Shown here piece after piece: positions 14,534-14,583 of a stretch of 14,583 nt of DNA. A program made the translations under genes and the position numbers. How positions within the stretch are numbered: the stretch's first letter is position 1; every line of letters begins with the position of its first letter. Below the pieces are notes generated by a model. That model was not told the origin of the DNA and did not search any database. It was given only the letters and a program-made list of their open reading frames with translations. Origin of the DNA: Rhabdothermincola sp036846205 (GTDB lineage: Bacteria > Actinomycetota > Acidimicrobiia > Acidimicrobiales > Acidimicrobilacustridaceae); the NCBI RefSeq assembly GCF_036846205.1, contig NZ_DAIUCK010000084.1, positions 1 through 14,583 of the forward strand. Direction: 5' to 3'.

Positions 14534-14583
14534 CGTGGACCCCTTCGGCGTTGTCGGTTCAGGTCGTTCGGGTTTGTAGGGTC
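14531..14583 (+). mobile_element. Possible left end of a further insertion sequence
   Basis: Helicase similarity ends exactly where TGACGTGGACCCC begins. That string has the TG-start look of an IS terminus and would itself supply the stop codon. Only 53 bp are in view, so no transposase gene or second end can be seen. This is inference from the abrupt break. Confidence 0.35.

Overview
The window is high-GC bacterial DNA with Actinomycetota hallmarks. Most core genes lack a Shine-Dalgarno sequence and instead have a TANNNT -10 hexamer 6-9 nt before the start codon, which indicates leaderless transcripts. FolD, MetF and Icd are of recognisable bacterial type, and FolD carries several unusual substitutions. 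I lean towards Acidimicrobiia or a close relative; that placement is an inference from style, not from a marker gene.

Positions 1-11400 are ordinary chromosomal content. On the + strand lie folD, a hotdog-fold thioesterase, metF (folate one-carbon metabolism) and icd (TCA cycle), closely packed but each apparently with its own promoter. A convergent lipoprotein gene for an ABC peptide-type solute-binding protein follows on the - strand without permease or ATPase partners. Divergent from it are an HSL-type alpha/beta hydrolase and a TauE/SafE-type membrane exporter. Next comes a compact operon of FtsX-type permease, ABC ATPase and TetR repressor, with a promoter covered by two CGAC-N5-GTCG elements spaced 22 bp. 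The repressor gene overlaps the 3' end of a convergent sulfotransferase gene by 56 nt.

Positions 11400-14583 look accessory. A tRNA-Arg(CCT) on the - strand is followed by a small coiled-coil plus winged-helix protein behind an AT-rich promoter with an inverted repeat. Then comes a graveyard of insertion sequences: a 567-bp internally deleted IS3-family element that still has perfect 12-bp terminal inverted repeats, directly abutting a frameshifted ISL3-family transposase remnant. The last gene is the N-terminal part of a large SF2 DEAD-box helicase of the kind found in DUF1998-linked defence helicases (DrmA, DruE, MrfA/YprA). It stops abruptly just after motif III, probably because another mobile element is inserted there.

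The most likely trace of an unusual system is this truncated defence-type helicase and whatever lies beyond the right edge. The window itself does not contain a complete new system. The best self-contained regulatory find is the tandem operator in front of the ABC-TetR operon.
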